This document shows positions 54,073-64,000 of a stretch of DNA of 64,000 bases, one piece after another; the stretch's first letter is position 1, and each line of letters opens with the position of its first letter. Origin of the DNA: Saccharina japonica (Eukaryota > Sar > Phaeophyceae > Laminariales > Laminariaceae); NCBI GenBank assembly GCA_008828725.1, contig MEHQ01004367.1:1-64000 (forward strand). The letters are read 5' to 3'. The notes beneath the pieces are model-generated. The model did not search any database. It was not told the DNA's origin and was given only the letters and a program-made list of their open reading frames with translations. The translations under genes and the position numbers were made by a program.

Positions 54073-54264
54073 TGTGTCAAAGCCCGGGTCGTATCATTAT
54101 CATCGTCGACGACTGTCCCCACGAGGAACAGCGTCACGCGAGGCATCTATCATCTCAGATCATAATGCCTCGCCACACCATAAAAAAACCCAACCTGTGT
54201 AGACCAGTATGAAACCCCCACACATATCGGGAAACCAGTATCGAGCAACCGCATACCACAAACA
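54034..54264 (-). repeat. 5' LTR (minus orientation)
   Basis: 231 bp, TG start at 54264. It shares CCAGTATCGAGCAACCGCAT, GCCTCGCCACACCATA and AAGCCCGGGTCGTAT with 49456-49732 almost perfectly. Confidence 0.65.
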
Positions 54265-55290
54265 GGGTGCTCTTCATGACAGTACGAAAAAACGTATTAC
54301 TGGCCTTTTATTTACGTTTTCTCTACCTCTGTACGTAGTTGGTTGTTCAATTTTTCGCGGAATTTATAGCAACTTTGACCCTTTATAACTCATGATTTAT
54401 TTTTTGTAAAAACGGCCAGACCTGGAGCCCTTCGTGATGTTGTGAAGAACAACCTCGTCAAGTTTAGTTTCGCAATTCTAAAAACCCAGGGTGCAAAAGT
54501 GATTTCCGCGAAGTGTATTTTTTCCCCTAAGGTTTCAAATTTGCTCAATACATTTTCCTAGTCATTTGGCACGCTGTTCTTACCACAGCCTGATAGGCTC
54601 ACAGGAAGCAAACACGTGACATGGACGTCTTCCCCTTGTTGATGCGATCCTGTCAAGATTTCTAAAGTCCAATAAGTCGGCGTATTGACCGATCTATGGC
54701 CTGAATACTATTATATTGGTTTCACTATAGGATTACTGCAGGAAAGCTATCCCCAATGGAATAACGCCTCCCTAAGGAATACATATCTCGCGAACTACGA
54801 TTCGTACGCCAAAAATCTCCACACGGATGTGTTCCCCTTGGCGATGCCGTCATGTTGATATCTGTAGTGTTCGAAAGAGTAATGTGTTCCGTTTTTTATT
54901 TCCCGAAGAAGCTATCTTATGTTTCTCTCTGGAACCAGCTCGTAACGAATGTTGGTCCTATTTACTATGGTCACCCGCAATATGCGCTATCGGCAGCTGA
55001 TAAACTCCTTTTCAGTTGCGTGATAACTGCCTTTCCAATGAGAACGACAATCGACGTTATTGTGATATTTGTTTTGCCTGCGACACACACTAGCATGCTT
55101 CCCTCGCAGCCACGACCAATTGAAACTATACACAAACTATACCCTGGGACTGTACGAGTAGCTATTTGTGACAGTACTCGATCACACAAAAAAAAACATA
55201 AAAATCAGCATTGACTAGCAGCGTCTGGACAAATCGAAGATCCGAGAAAATCGGTACTAATAGGCGAGGCACCTGCCCCTAAGTACCAAT
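54265..55290. other. Intergenic stretch, no gene recognised
   Basis: The plus frame 54852-55214 (120 codons) has no family. Its early part shares TGGAACCAGCTCGTA with the region left of the LTR element. Confidence 0.35.
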
Positions 55291-55444
55291 TACAGTACAG
55301 GACACCTGATAAGAAACAGGAATTCTGGTCCAGACTGGATTTCTTATTCGAGAGAGGGTGCTTTCTACACGATTTTCCAAGGTCAGGTTCTGTAGGGTAC
55401 CTACAGAACCATACCCGGGGTATATACCCGGGAAATACCCTACA

Positions 55445-55745
55445 GAGAACTTCTGTGAGTTCTGTAAGGGTTTTATACCCGTACCCGCAACTTCTGTAAG
55501 TTCTGTACGACCTTCATACCCTACAGCGAACTTCTGTAAGTTCTGTACTCCCCGTTTCACAATACCCGGGGTATCGGTACAACGTGTTTGTACCTGCCCG
55601 GAACTTCTGTGAGTTCTGTACGCACGTGCCACAATACCCGGAACTTCTGTGAGTTCTGTAAGGGTTTTATACCCTAACCCGGAACTTCTGTAAGTTCTGT
55701 ACGACCTTCATACCCTACAGAGAACTTCTGTAAGTTCTGTAACAC
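55445..55745. repeat. Cluster of seven CGGAACTTCTGTRAGTTCTG repeats
   Basis: Seven copies with spacers of about 15-45 bp. Each contains TTCTGT twice, nine bases apart. Spacers partly repeat too (TTTTATACCC, ACCTTCATACCCTACAG). Confidence 0.9.
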
Positions 55746-56397
55746 CTTGGGCACAATACCCCGGGTAAGGGTATTCCCTCGGCACAATACCCTGTGTGCC
55801 GGTACAGACTAGGGTATCGTTGAGGATGTCAGGAAACGGTCAGTCGAGGGAAAATGGGCATCGGTCAAGGGTGTGGATTCGAGTGTTCCACTCTAAAACC
55901 TAATATTTTGGCGTCAGTCAAGGATAAAAAATGAAAAATTGCCGTCAGTCAAGCGGTGAAAGTGCCGTCTCCTGACATCTTTAGAGGAGTGATGTTATGC
56001 ATTCTGACGTCATGTCTCATCAGTGACGCACACCAAAAACGAAATTACGAAATTAAATTACAGTGTACAACCCACCTCGCTCACAACCACACATAAACCG
56101 AGCACACAAGTAAGTGGATTTTGATTTGGGGGGTAAATCTATGACCGCGGAAGTCATTCCCATGAAGTTGGAACGGTCCTTACCGTGATAATCGTGAAAG
56201 ACAGCTATAACAGAAATTAGCTACAATGTTACATGCATGGTATACCGTATACCAGGTACGCGTTAGTGCCGGTATAGTGTGTCATGTTTGAAGTACACCA
56301 ATCGCAGCATGTCGAAATGCATTTTAGGTATATGTTTTTAGGAGTACATTTTTTTGCAGTTTTTTCGCCCCCTTGAGGTGGGTATTTAAAGGTATCA

Positions 56398-56945
56398 CCG
56401 GAACTTCTGTAAGTTCTGTACGCCCGTGCGTCAATCGGAACTTCTGTGAGTTCTGTACGCCCGGGCCACATTCGGAACTTCTGTGAGTTCTGTACGACCG
56501 GGCCACAATCAGAGCTTCTGTGAGTTCTGTACGCCTGTTCCACAATAAATACCCGGAACTTCTGTAAGTTCTGTACGCCCGTGTCACAATACCCGCAATT
56601 TCTGTGAGTTCTGTGTGACCTTCATAACCGTACCCCGAACTTCTGTAAGTTCTGTGCGACCGAGCCGCAATGCCCGGGATACCGGTACACTGTGAGTTCT
56701 GTACGCCCGTGCCACAATACCCGGAACTTCTGTGAGTTCTGTAAGGGTTTTATACCCGTACCCGCAACTTCTGTAAGTTCTGTACGACCTTCATACCCGA
56801 CAGAGAACTTCTGTAAGTTCTGTACTCCCCGTTTCACAATACCTGGGGTACCGGTACAACGCATTTGTACCTGCCCGGAACTTCTGTGAGTTCTGTCAGG
56901 GCTTTATACCCTAACCCGGAACTTCTGTAAGTTCTGTAAGACACC
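56398..56945. repeat. Cluster of thirteen CGGAACTTCTGTRAGTTCTG repeats
   Basis: Same unit, about 40 bp apart. 56725-56895 duplicates 55455-55620 almost exactly, so the clusters share ancestry. Minus-strand frames give repeated RTELTEV and QNSQKF peptides, an artefact of the repeat. Confidence 0.9.
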
Positions 56946-57129
56946 CATACCCTGACCCTAAATCCACAAACCCTACAGAACCTGACCTTGCAAATTTCAA
57001 GATAACGACTCCATAATTTCTTAATTTCCTCTAAATCTCAGCCTGGCTTTCTTAATAGCCTGTTTCTTGTTAGGTGTCCTGTGCTGTAATGTTCATAGAT
57101 CCTCCTGGGTTTTACAAGCCTGTCCAGTA

Positions 57130-57480
57130 AGCTCTAGCGGCTAAGACATGTCTCAACAAATGTCTCAAAACCCTTTATGAGCAGGGACTTGGCTTAGACG
57201 CTGTTTCGTTCCTTTCGTGTCTTATTTTTATGAGGCAATGCCCCTGCGCACGGAAAGGGCCAATAAGGCAATTTTAGCGCACCAAAATAACGCCGTTACA
57301 TACGAACTCCATCAAAACGGAGTCCTGGGCGGCGAATACGTGTCTTGAATAATGCCTTAGACAGCCGTTTGGGCAGGGGGTTGGCTTAGACGCCATCTCG
57401 TCCCATACGTATCCTATTTTCGTATGAGAACGTCCCTGCGCTCGATCGGGGGGAATGAGGCATGTTTTTCGCACCCAAAT
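57130..57480. repeat. Two-unit tandem duplication (about 180 bp each)
   Basis: GCAGGG(A/G)(C/G)TTGGCTTAGACGC, GTCCCTGCGC-like and CACCAAA blocks recur at about 57180-57290 and 57370-57480. Confidence 0.75.
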
Positions 57481-57484
57481 GTAC

Positions 57485-58050
57485 TACCGGTGACTCCGAG
57501 GCAAACAGTGTAATTCTAGATTAACTGCATGCGAGTGCAAAGGCCTTGGTCTTGCTGAAGTTGAGTGGAGAGAACGGTTATGCTGCGCAGAAAACAGTAA
57601 CCACGAATATCTTACACTCGACCACAAAACAGCCGTACTGCTGTACACTGAACATACATACGCAGTCCGCTGGTATTGTACTGCTGCTGCAGCTGTTGTT
57701 AATGTCTTCCTACCCGGCGGTGTATCCACGCACCCGCTCTGCTGATTATTCACCTTAAGCTGTGTCGATGCTTTCTATCAGATGCAAGCGTGAAAATACA
57801 AGCTTCGTGGTTGGATGGTGAATTGTGAGGTACAATCTGTGCAATGATATCAGCTGCCCCCCTCACATTATCGCGCTGTTTCTTTTCGGTGTGAGATAAA
57901 CGATTGGCACGTATAATGCGTGGTTCGTCAAATACTTCCAAAGAGATGAATTACTGATCGTTTTCATGTCCATACTTTTCTCGTAACCTACGCATATTTT
58001 TAGGGTTGTGCGCTTCTCGTCGTGAAAAAACACCGTGGCGTCGTGAAACA
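57485..58050. other. Intergenic stretch, no gene recognised
   Basis: Short frames only. CTGCTGCAGCTG near 57685 is a short palindromic triplet repeat. Confidence 0.4.
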
Positions 58051-58869
58051 TTTTAGAGCAGTGGCCGAAATCGGGTATACCCGATGGGTTTGTGGCCAAA
58101 ACAGGGTACCATTGTATTTTAGTGACCGCGACGACTCCAGGGCGCCATCTCATTGGCCAGCGCCGGCCACCACCCAACGCTGGCCACAAACCCATCGGGT
58201 ATACTCGATTTTGGCTACTCAACCCCCAAGAGGTGCCCGATTACTACACGCACCCACCCGAAAATGGCCGGGCTGTTCGACCACAACGGCCCAATAGCCC
58301 ACCACGCACCAGCCGACGATTACGACGTATCACGCACCAGCATACGTATCACGATGTATTACGACGTATGCAGCAGAATTCCAACCTGTTACCGACGAAT
58401 CCATCTGATGATATATATCCATGATTTGGGTGATTGGCGATCTGGTGGCTTCGGCTGATTGGCTCGGGGACCTAAAAAAGAAAGAAAACATTTACGAGTA
58501 GAAAGTGGGCTTTCGCGCGAGCCTACAGAAGAATAAGAAAGTCAGCTTGAACCCGATTTCCGGTTTCTTGTGAGATGGATGGTACTATACTGCTGTACTC
58601 GTACTGTTGTGCTGTGATGAGGTGGCTTCTGGTTGGGAGAAGAAGGAGAGAGAGCGCTGTGAATCAGCTATGGTGCCGGAAGTTGTGAGGCTGTTTTGAA
58701 GCACTTTGTTGAAAAAAAGTGCCTTCTCATACGAATTATGTGAATCTATAATATACGCCGGAAAGCTCTTGATGACCAGACCGTTCGAATGAGCCTATCC
58801 AAAATTGTTGCTCCGATCGGGGAAACGAGCAACGGATATTTCACCATTGCTAGAAAAGGCACTTCATCG

Positions 58870-59235
58870 CACCAAAATCGCCATATCTCAGCAACCACGG
58901 CGAATCAACACAAAATGAATGCAGATAACGAAAGCCAGATATCACATCTATTTTATGGCATCGGTGTCGTCCCCGTATCCTTCTGCGCTGATGCCGAACA
59001 ATAGCAAACCATGATATTCCCAGCATTTACTTGATTAATGGCTGCCAGGGAAAATATCACCATATCTCCACAACCCGGGCGAATCAGACAAAACAAATTG
59101 CAGATATCGAAAGCCAGATATCACATCTATTTTATGGCATCATAATCGTCCCCGTATACTTTTATGATGACGCCGAACAAAAGCAAACCAAGATATTCCC
59201 AACATTCACTTGATTAATGACTGCCAGGGAAAATA
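58870..59235. repeat. Two-unit tandem duplication in the foldback core
   Basis: GAAAGCCAGATATCACATC, TATTTTATGGCATC, GTCCCCGTAT and TTGATTAATG(G/A)CTGCCAG recur 175-180 bp apart (58930/59110; 59030/59210). The third unit is partial. Confidence 0.9.
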
Positions 59236-59440
59236 TTGTGAAAACAGTTTTTTCCCAGATTTTGTTTTCACTCGAACAATTTATGCATTTTTTTTAGCTT
59301 CAGACAATTTGTTTTTTTTACCGATAGGTCTTATTCGCTTTTTCGCGGGCATCACGAAAATGCAAACAAAACCGAAATCAACGACGTCAGTCAAGAGTTA
59401 TGACCGATCAAGTATAATCAGCCTCACAACTTCCGGCACA

Positions 59441-59860
59441 ATACTACTGTTACTACCCTGCCACTGCTGTGCTGAGGTGACTAGTAGCTTGTGGTTCGGA
59501 GATGAGGGAGAGAGAGAGCGGTGCTATGTGGGTGGGAGAGGGAGCAAATCAACTACTACTACTGCTGTGCCGTGATGAGGTGGCCTGCTCTTGGGATGAA
59601 GAGAGAGAGCTCGCTGTCAATCATCTACGAGCTACTATACTACTGCTGTGCTGTGAGGTGGCCGGTGGCTGGTGGTTCGTCGAGGAGGGAGGGAGAGGGC
59701 GGTGTTTTTTTAGTGGAAGAGGGAGCGAATCAACGACTACTACTGCCGTGATGAGGTGACTTTTGGTTCGGGGAGGGAGAGAAAGCACTGCGAACCAACC
59801 ACTACTGCTGTGCCGTGTTTTGAGGTGGCAATTTTGGTTGGGAGTAAGAGGCTGCGCGAA
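59441..59860. repeat. Four or five decayed tandem units of about 90 bp
   Basis: TACTGCTGTGC(T/C)GTGATGAGGTGGC followed by GGGAGAGAG-type purine runs. One more unit is at 58595-58665. Confidence 0.75.
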
Positions 59861-60244
59861 TCAATCAAATCTTGGATACTTGTCGAGCAGATAGGTGGAT
59901 ATGTGGATATCTATCAAGCAGATGGTTCCATCGGTAACAGGGCATGAGCTTCGATGAACTTGGTCGTAATCGTCGGCTGGTGCGTGGTGGGCTGTTGGGC
60001 CAATGTGGTCGAACAGTACGGCCATTTTCGGGTAGGTGGGTGTACTAATCGGGTACCTCTTGGCGGTTGAGTAGCCAAAGCCGGGTATACCCGATGGGTT
60101 TGTGGCCAGCGTCGGGTGGTGGCCGGCGTTGGCCAATGAGATGGCGCCCTGGGGTCGTCGCGGTCACAAAAAAACAATAGTACCCTGATTTGGCCACAAA
60201 CCCATCGGGTATACCCAATTATGGCCACTCCTCAACTTTTCATG

Positions 60245-60475
60245 TACGGTCCCGTCCCGTCCAGCGAAAACAAAATATCATCCCGTCCGGTTGCGATAAT
60301 TGTGAGTTAACGTCTCGTCCCGTCGCGATAATTTATATTAACCGTCCGGTCTCGTCATGAAAAAAATAAGTCAAAATACTGTAGTACCGTCCCGTTTCGT
60401 CCCGTCGAGAAATTTCATACCGACCGTCCCGTCCGTCCCGTCGAAAACTTTCACACCCACCGTCCGCCCCTTTTT
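60245..60475. repeat. Interspersed CCGTCCCGTC repeat, cluster 1
   Basis: About eight CCGTCC(C/G)GT words separated by 15-30 bases of AT-rich sequence (for example AAAACAAAATAT, GCGATAATTT). Confidence 0.85.
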
Positions 60476-60599
60476 GTCTAGCCAGGGGCCTCCCAAAAAA
60501 AACAATCCGACACCACACTCCGAATTTTATTGTTGGGAAACCAAATATAGGGGGGGGGGTGTCAAAATGTTGATTTAGGCACCCTCCGGCGTATAGGGG

Positions 60600-61505
60600 G
60601 GTACATACTATACCAAGTCCTAAATAAACGAAATCAGAGCATCCATAAACCGCAGTACCATACTACTTCGTATATAAACCAAATCCATACTAAAACCTAT
60701 ATAAACCAATAGCAGGGGATGTTGGCAAATCGTCCCCGTATTCTCAAGGGTAGGCAAGACCTTCTAGACGATACAACACCACCCAGCGCTTCTGCTTAGG
60801 GATATAAACGAAAGCAGACCATATCCATAAACCGCAGTTCCATTATATTTGCTATATAAAGGAATAGCAGGGGATGTTGGTGAATCGTCCCCGCATTCCC
60901 AAGGGTAGGCAAGGCCTTCTAGACAATACAACACCACCCATCGGTTCTGCTTAGGGTTATAAACGAAATAAGACCATCCATAATCCGCAGTACCATATTA
61001 TTTCCTACATAAACCAACTCCATACTAAAACATTTATAAAACAACAATAGCAGGGAATGTTGGTGAATCGTCCCCGCATTCCCAAGGGTAGGCAGGGCCT
61101 TGTAGACAACACAATACCACCCACCGTTTCTGCTTGGGGTTATCAACGAAATCAGATCATCCATAAACCGTAGTACCATACTACCATACTGTTAGTATTT
61201 CCTATATAAACCAACTCCATACTAAAACTCACATAAACCAACAGCAGGGGATGTTGGTAAATTGTCCCCGCATTCCCAAGGGTTGGCAAGGCCTTCTAGA
61301 CAACACAACACCACCCAGCGTTTCTGTTTGGGGATGTACACGAAATCAGACCATCCATAAACCGCAGTGCCATACTATTTCCTATAGAAACCAATTCCAT
61401 ACTAAAACTATATAAACCAATAGCAGGGAATGTTGGTGAATCGTCCCCGCATTCCCAAGGGTAGGCAAGGCCTTCTAGACAATACAACACCACCCAGAGT
61501 TTCTG
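60600..61505. repeat. Satellite, five units of about 180 bp
   Basis: The landmark AGCAGGG(G/A)ATGTTGG occurs near 60711, 60866, 61049, 61242 and 61421 (periods 155, 183, 193, 179). Other landmarks are CATTCCCAAGGGTAGGCAAG, GACAA(T/C)ACAACACCACCCA and CATCCATAAACCGCAGTACC. Minus frames of 65-86 codons follow the period and are not genes. Confidence 0.92.
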
Positions 61506-61509
61506 TTTT

Positions 61510-62405
61510 TCAATCTTGTTACGAGTGGCTGGTGTGCCGAGCGTGGTGGCGATTCCCCAGCTCCGGCCCTCCCGACTGTATCAACACATTCCTTGTGCAG
61601 TATGTTTTTATAAATCATTGTGTACAAAGTGTACACCCAAAGCCAAGCAGCAGCCGCTAGATACACGTACAGACAACGCAACTGAGCCCAAGTGAGTCAG
61701 GTGACTGTTAATAGAGCTCAGTACCCTCACCAGCAGAGCTGCCAGTAGCTCGGAAAACGCGGCGAGACTTAATTTATTGAAACCGTCGAAATTGGCCGGG
61801 TTTTTCGACGAACCGCGCACACCCCCGCCCGCGTACATCTCTGTGGGGTGTGGGGAGGAGACACGCACAAGGGTTGTTGCGCCCATGGTGAAGTGTGATA
61901 TCTCCTCGGGCTGCAAGTACCCAGAAGATGTCGGCGGAAATTTGCGCCGAGTTCGCTACTCGTATGCACCTCGCGGGCTGCAACGGACAATGTGTTCCAC
62001 TATCTTGACTCATCCAACTCATCCGACTTTTCAGCACTTCGTTTGTTCGCCCTGCCTCCGACTATTTTTATTGCAGACAAATTAAATCAAACACCGCTTT
62101 CAACACTGCTCACCATCCAAGTTATTCAGAAACACACAAACAACACACGTAGGCTCGTGCGATTTTTCGACAACGTCTTGCTGAGCAACTGACGCCCAAA
62201 GGCTGAGAAAAAGGTGTTTAGTTTGAGCAAAAAAAAAATGAAATCAGGGTGTGTTGAGGGGGGGGGGTCCCGGGTCTTTTTTTCACCCGCCACAAAACAA
62301 ACTTCAGTGTACACAAGAATTTCACAAAAAACGAGGAAGTACAACGCATGTACCAGGTAGATCTACCCCGGACTAGAAGAACGTGACAGCAATGGTTTGA
62401 GTCGC
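61510..62405. other. Stretch with a weak open frame, no recognised gene
   Basis: The plus frame 61777-62085 (102 codons, starts MKPSKLAGFFDEPRTPPP) has no family. A minus frame on the same bases (61608-61916) is similar in length. No choice can be made. Confidence 0.3.
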
Positions 62406-62409
62406 AATA

Positions 62410-62797
62410 CTAGCTGGCGGGGATACGAGCGAAAAACGAACTCATCACCAAGATAGCGGTGCGAAAATTATCTCCAGAAGAAAAGATCTTGGATCCCTCC
62501 GTGATGTTATTCGTTTTCACGTCTCTCCCAACCTTGCGCGAAACGCGTGCGTCGATGACGACGGCAAGTCCTAAACGTCCACAGCGGGTTGTCGGGTCTG
62601 AGCAGCTTGCTGCGCCTTTGCTCATGCTTCACACGGTACAGCGCCGTTTCGGGGTCGCGTGCACTCGCCGCCAAGGTGATCCGCGGGCCGGTAATGGCCA
62701 CAACTTCGCCGACGGGATCTCCGCCCTCAGCGTTGGCATTGAGTGCGCTAGGGCTGACGCCGTCCGTACCGTCGAGAAAGATGGGCTGTTCCGCCAT
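62410..62797 (-). pseudogene. Possible small cellular or captured gene, one frameshift
   Basis: From the ATG at 62797 the minus frame reads MAEQPIFLDGTDGVSPSAL, NANAEGGDPVGEVVAITGP, RITLAASARDPETALYRVKH, KLLRPDNPLW. A second frame takes over near 62600 with LGLAVVIDARVSRKVGRDVK and GSKIFSSGDNFRTAIL, ending PAS at 62410. Both halves have convincing protein composition, and the DNA is more GC-rich than its surroundings. One shift of the frame joins them. An intron is possible but no GT/AG pair fits. No family is recognised; about 129 residues if joined. Confidence 0.4.
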
Positions 62798-62946
62798 GTG
62801 TGCGTGTGTGTGCGTGCATCTCCCGCTGTGCGCTGCAGTGTCACAGGACATGTGAGGGTATCCGCAGCCCGCAGCAATTAACGTTAAAAGTTGTATCCCG
62901 CATTAATAAAGCCTTCCTACAGTTGAGGAAACCCAATATGTCGGAA

Positions 62947-63013
62947 AGTCGGCACCTCCGACTTTTGGTCCGACTAATAACTATTAATAGTCGACGACTT
63001 AAGTCGTGCCGAC
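62947..63013. repeat. 66-bp imperfect palindrome
   Basis: GTCGGCAC at the left and GTGCCGAC at the right, with GACTT/AAGTC and CCGACTA/TAGTCG pairs between, centred on TAACTATTAATAG. It could be a very short MITE. Confidence 0.5.
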
Positions 63014-63290
63014 TCACAGCCCTATATATTGAAGTTATACGAATTTAAGAAATTACTAAATACTAAATACTAATGAATACGAAACTAAAATAATTTTTCT
63101 TTTTGAAAATAATAAAATAGGTTACGATTTATATATTTTCGACCATTTTTATTCACTACTCTTTTAAGTTCATATCACATGATTTCCAGTGGCAACACCC
63201 ACCAGCCACCCGTTCGCACCCGCACACAGACCACACACAGCACGGCAACGGCACCAGTAGTAGTAGTACCGCCGTGGCCGGCACAACACC

Positions 63291-63535
63291 ATGGATGCGT
63301 ATTTAACGACCGCGGCTGAGCAACCAGCACCGCCACCGCCCCCACCGCCACCACCAACCACCACAACCACGACAACCACCGGCACAACAGCGCAAGCACA
63401 GCCACCGGAAGAGCTAACAGCTGGCAAGGCAATCGTTGTTGGAGAAGGGGTGGGGAGGCTTCAGAAGACGTCGCCCGTGAGGCAACACTTCTCGGAGTTT
63501 GACCCACCGGTGGGGAAGAAAATCGTCAAGTGCAC
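63291..63535 (+). CDS. 5' exon with BED-type zinc-finger start, truncated
   Basis: From ATG at 63291: MDAYLTTAAEQP, a Pro run, a Thr run, a Gln/Ala linker, then GRLQKTSPVRQHFSEFD, PPVGKKIVKCTV. SPVxxHF and the VKC step match the beginning of a BED zinc finger, as in hAT transposases and BED-finger DNA-binding proteins; the second Cys and the His pair would lie in the next exon. A GTACTC directly after could be a donor. Downstream lies the CCGTCC repeat cluster, and no continuation is found before the window ends. It could be a hAT element gene or a domesticated BED protein. Confidence 0.5.
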
Positions 63536-63554
63536 GGTACTCACAGAGTGCTGC

Positions 63555-63815
63555 CGTCCCGTCCCGTCGTGAAAATTATATTTACCGTCCCGTCCCGTCG
63601 TGGAAAAAAAATCTGTTCAATTTTACCGTCCCGTCCCGTCGTGAAAGTCTACCCAGTTGAAATTACCGTCCCGTCCCGTTGAGAAATTGTACAAACACCG
63701 CCCCGTCCCGTCCCGTCTCAACAACCTGTTTGGTCGTAATTTTACCGTCCCGTCTTCGTTTTTTTTCACGCCAAACAAGTAAAAACAGTACCGTCCCGTC
63801 CCGTCTCGAATATCG
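63555..63815. repeat. Interspersed CCGTCCCGTC repeat, cluster 2
   Basis: Eight or so CCGTCCCGTCCCGTC words with AT-rich spacers of 20-30 bases. Same unit as 60245-60475. Confidence 0.88.
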
Positions 63816-64000
63816 AGTACCATGATAAGCATTGGAGATTTTGACTTTATTTTTACAAAATAAATAAGGAACCAATTGCTGAGAGCGTCTTCGTGGCGTG
63901 GGTAGGCGGAATCCGACGCAAGTCGACGAGGAAAGAAAGTGCTGAAACCTTCTCGCGATAAAAATGCAAGCCAAGAACCGTAGTGGGGGAGGAGGGAGAA
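63816..64000. other. Window end, no feature recognised
   Basis: The remainder after the repeat cluster. Nothing in it can be supported. Confidence 0.4.

Larger units (their letters stand above)
49456..54264 (-). mobile_element. Candidate gag-only LTR retrotransposon, reverse orientation
   Basis: Direct repeats at 54034-54264 and 49456-49732 begin TGTTTGTGGTATGCGG on the minus strand. The second is preceded by the purine tract AAATAGGGGGGC. The copy at 49.5 kb has about 45 extra bases. Next to the 5' LTR lies a Gln-rich protein with a CCHC zinc knuckle. The rest of the 4.3-kb interior encodes no protease, integrase or polymerase. This is the layout of gag-only non-autonomous elements (TR-GAG type), which depend on enzymes from another element. 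Target duplication is not evident, and the gag start may be truncated. Confidence 0.6.
55293..57086. mobile_element. 1.79-kb mariner-type TIR element without transposase
   Basis: Terminal repeats CAGTACAGGACACCTGATAA and the complement of the right end (CAGCACAGGACACCTAACAA) pair for about 25 bp, then again around GGTCAGGTTCTGTAGGGT at the inner side of both arms. TA flanks both ends (55291-55292, 57087-57088), the Tc1/mariner target. The interior is mostly a 23-bp interspersed repeat and single-copy spacer (55750-56390); no transposase frame is seen. The 180-bp MITE at 8824-9003 consists of the two arms joined. Confidence 0.78.
58057..60229. mobile_element. 2.17-kb foldback with arms of about 390 bp, each arm itself containing a TIR unit
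   Basis: 58057-58455 and 59860-60229 are reverse complements (GGGTATACCCGATGGGTTTG, GCGCCATCTCATTGGCCA, ATGGCCG(G/T)(G/A)CTGTTCGACCAC, CACGCACCAGCCGACGATTA). In each arm GTGGCC.AAATCGGGTATAC and its complement bracket about 160 bp (58059-58220, 60069-60229), so a small MITE is part of each arm. The core holds two tandem arrays and no gene. Confidence 0.85.

Noticed and set aside
49190-54980. TGGAACCAGCTCGTA on both sides of the reverse LTR element as a large target or terminal repeat
   Set aside because: The two copies are in opposite orientation, lie hundreds of bases from the LTRs and align only in short blocks.
55445-56945. CRISPR-like array of 23-bp repeats with spacers
   Set aside because: Spacers are partly repeated themselves, spacing is irregular, the array lies inside a TA-flanked TIR element in eukaryotic DNA, and no cas genes are present.

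Overview
The window reads as repeat-rich nuclear DNA of a eukaryote. There are no bacterial-style operons. Recognisable coding is limited to broken transposons and to short exons with GT/AG borders. The dense GTAC and CAG/CTG motifs, small introns, Ty1/copia and hAT relics and six-base CCCTAA telomere-type repeats would fit a brown alga or another stramenopile. That placement is an inference of low to moderate confidence, because no rRNA or housekeeping gene is present to anchor it.

Layout: 1-0.8 kb is a degenerate tandem repeat. 1.96-7.99 kb is a complete but decayed Ty1/copia retrotransposon with two LTRs, gag with a zinc knuckle, protease, integrase, reverse transcriptase and RNase H, broken by about four frameshifts and three stops. 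8.1-9.4 kb is a nest of small inverted-repeat elements. 10.9-13.4 kb is a satellite of about 213 bp per unit, ten copies, split by a 518-bp element with 8-bp target duplications. 14.0-17.6 kb looks like a gag-only LTR element, followed by a foldback carrying six CCCTAA units. 19.6-20.6 kb is an intron-containing hAT transposase relic. 21.0-22.5 kb is a foldback with 463-bp arms. 23-31 kb holds mostly dispersed repeats and no convincing gene.

31-46 kb is the most gene-like part. Minus-strand exons of an unrecognised modular, cysteine-containing, probably secreted protein are spread over 15 kb. A 3.1-kb block of four exons (35.0-38.1 kb) is duplicated at 38.2-44.1 kb, and the second copy is split by a 3.1-kb insertion. 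The two copies of one 314-bp exon are almost identical except for two in-frame patches, one a dockerin/EF-hand-like calcium loop, where nearly every residue differs.

46.9-48.0 kb holds dispersed repeats with piggyBac-type MITEs at TTAA. 49.5-54.3 kb is a second gag-only LTR element in reverse orientation. 55.3-57.1 kb is a TA-flanked mariner-type inverted-repeat element filled with a 23-bp interspersed repeat. 58.1-60.2 kb is another foldback. 60.6-61.5 kb is a satellite of about 180 bp per unit. 62.4-62.8 kb is a possible small frameshifted gene. 63.3-63.5 kb is a BED-finger 5' exon.

Functionally the window is a record of nested transposition. Several insertions can be read against an empty copy of the same host repeat inside the window, which fixes target duplications and relative ages. 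The only candidate cellular system is the duplicated, locally diversified modular gene on the minus strand.
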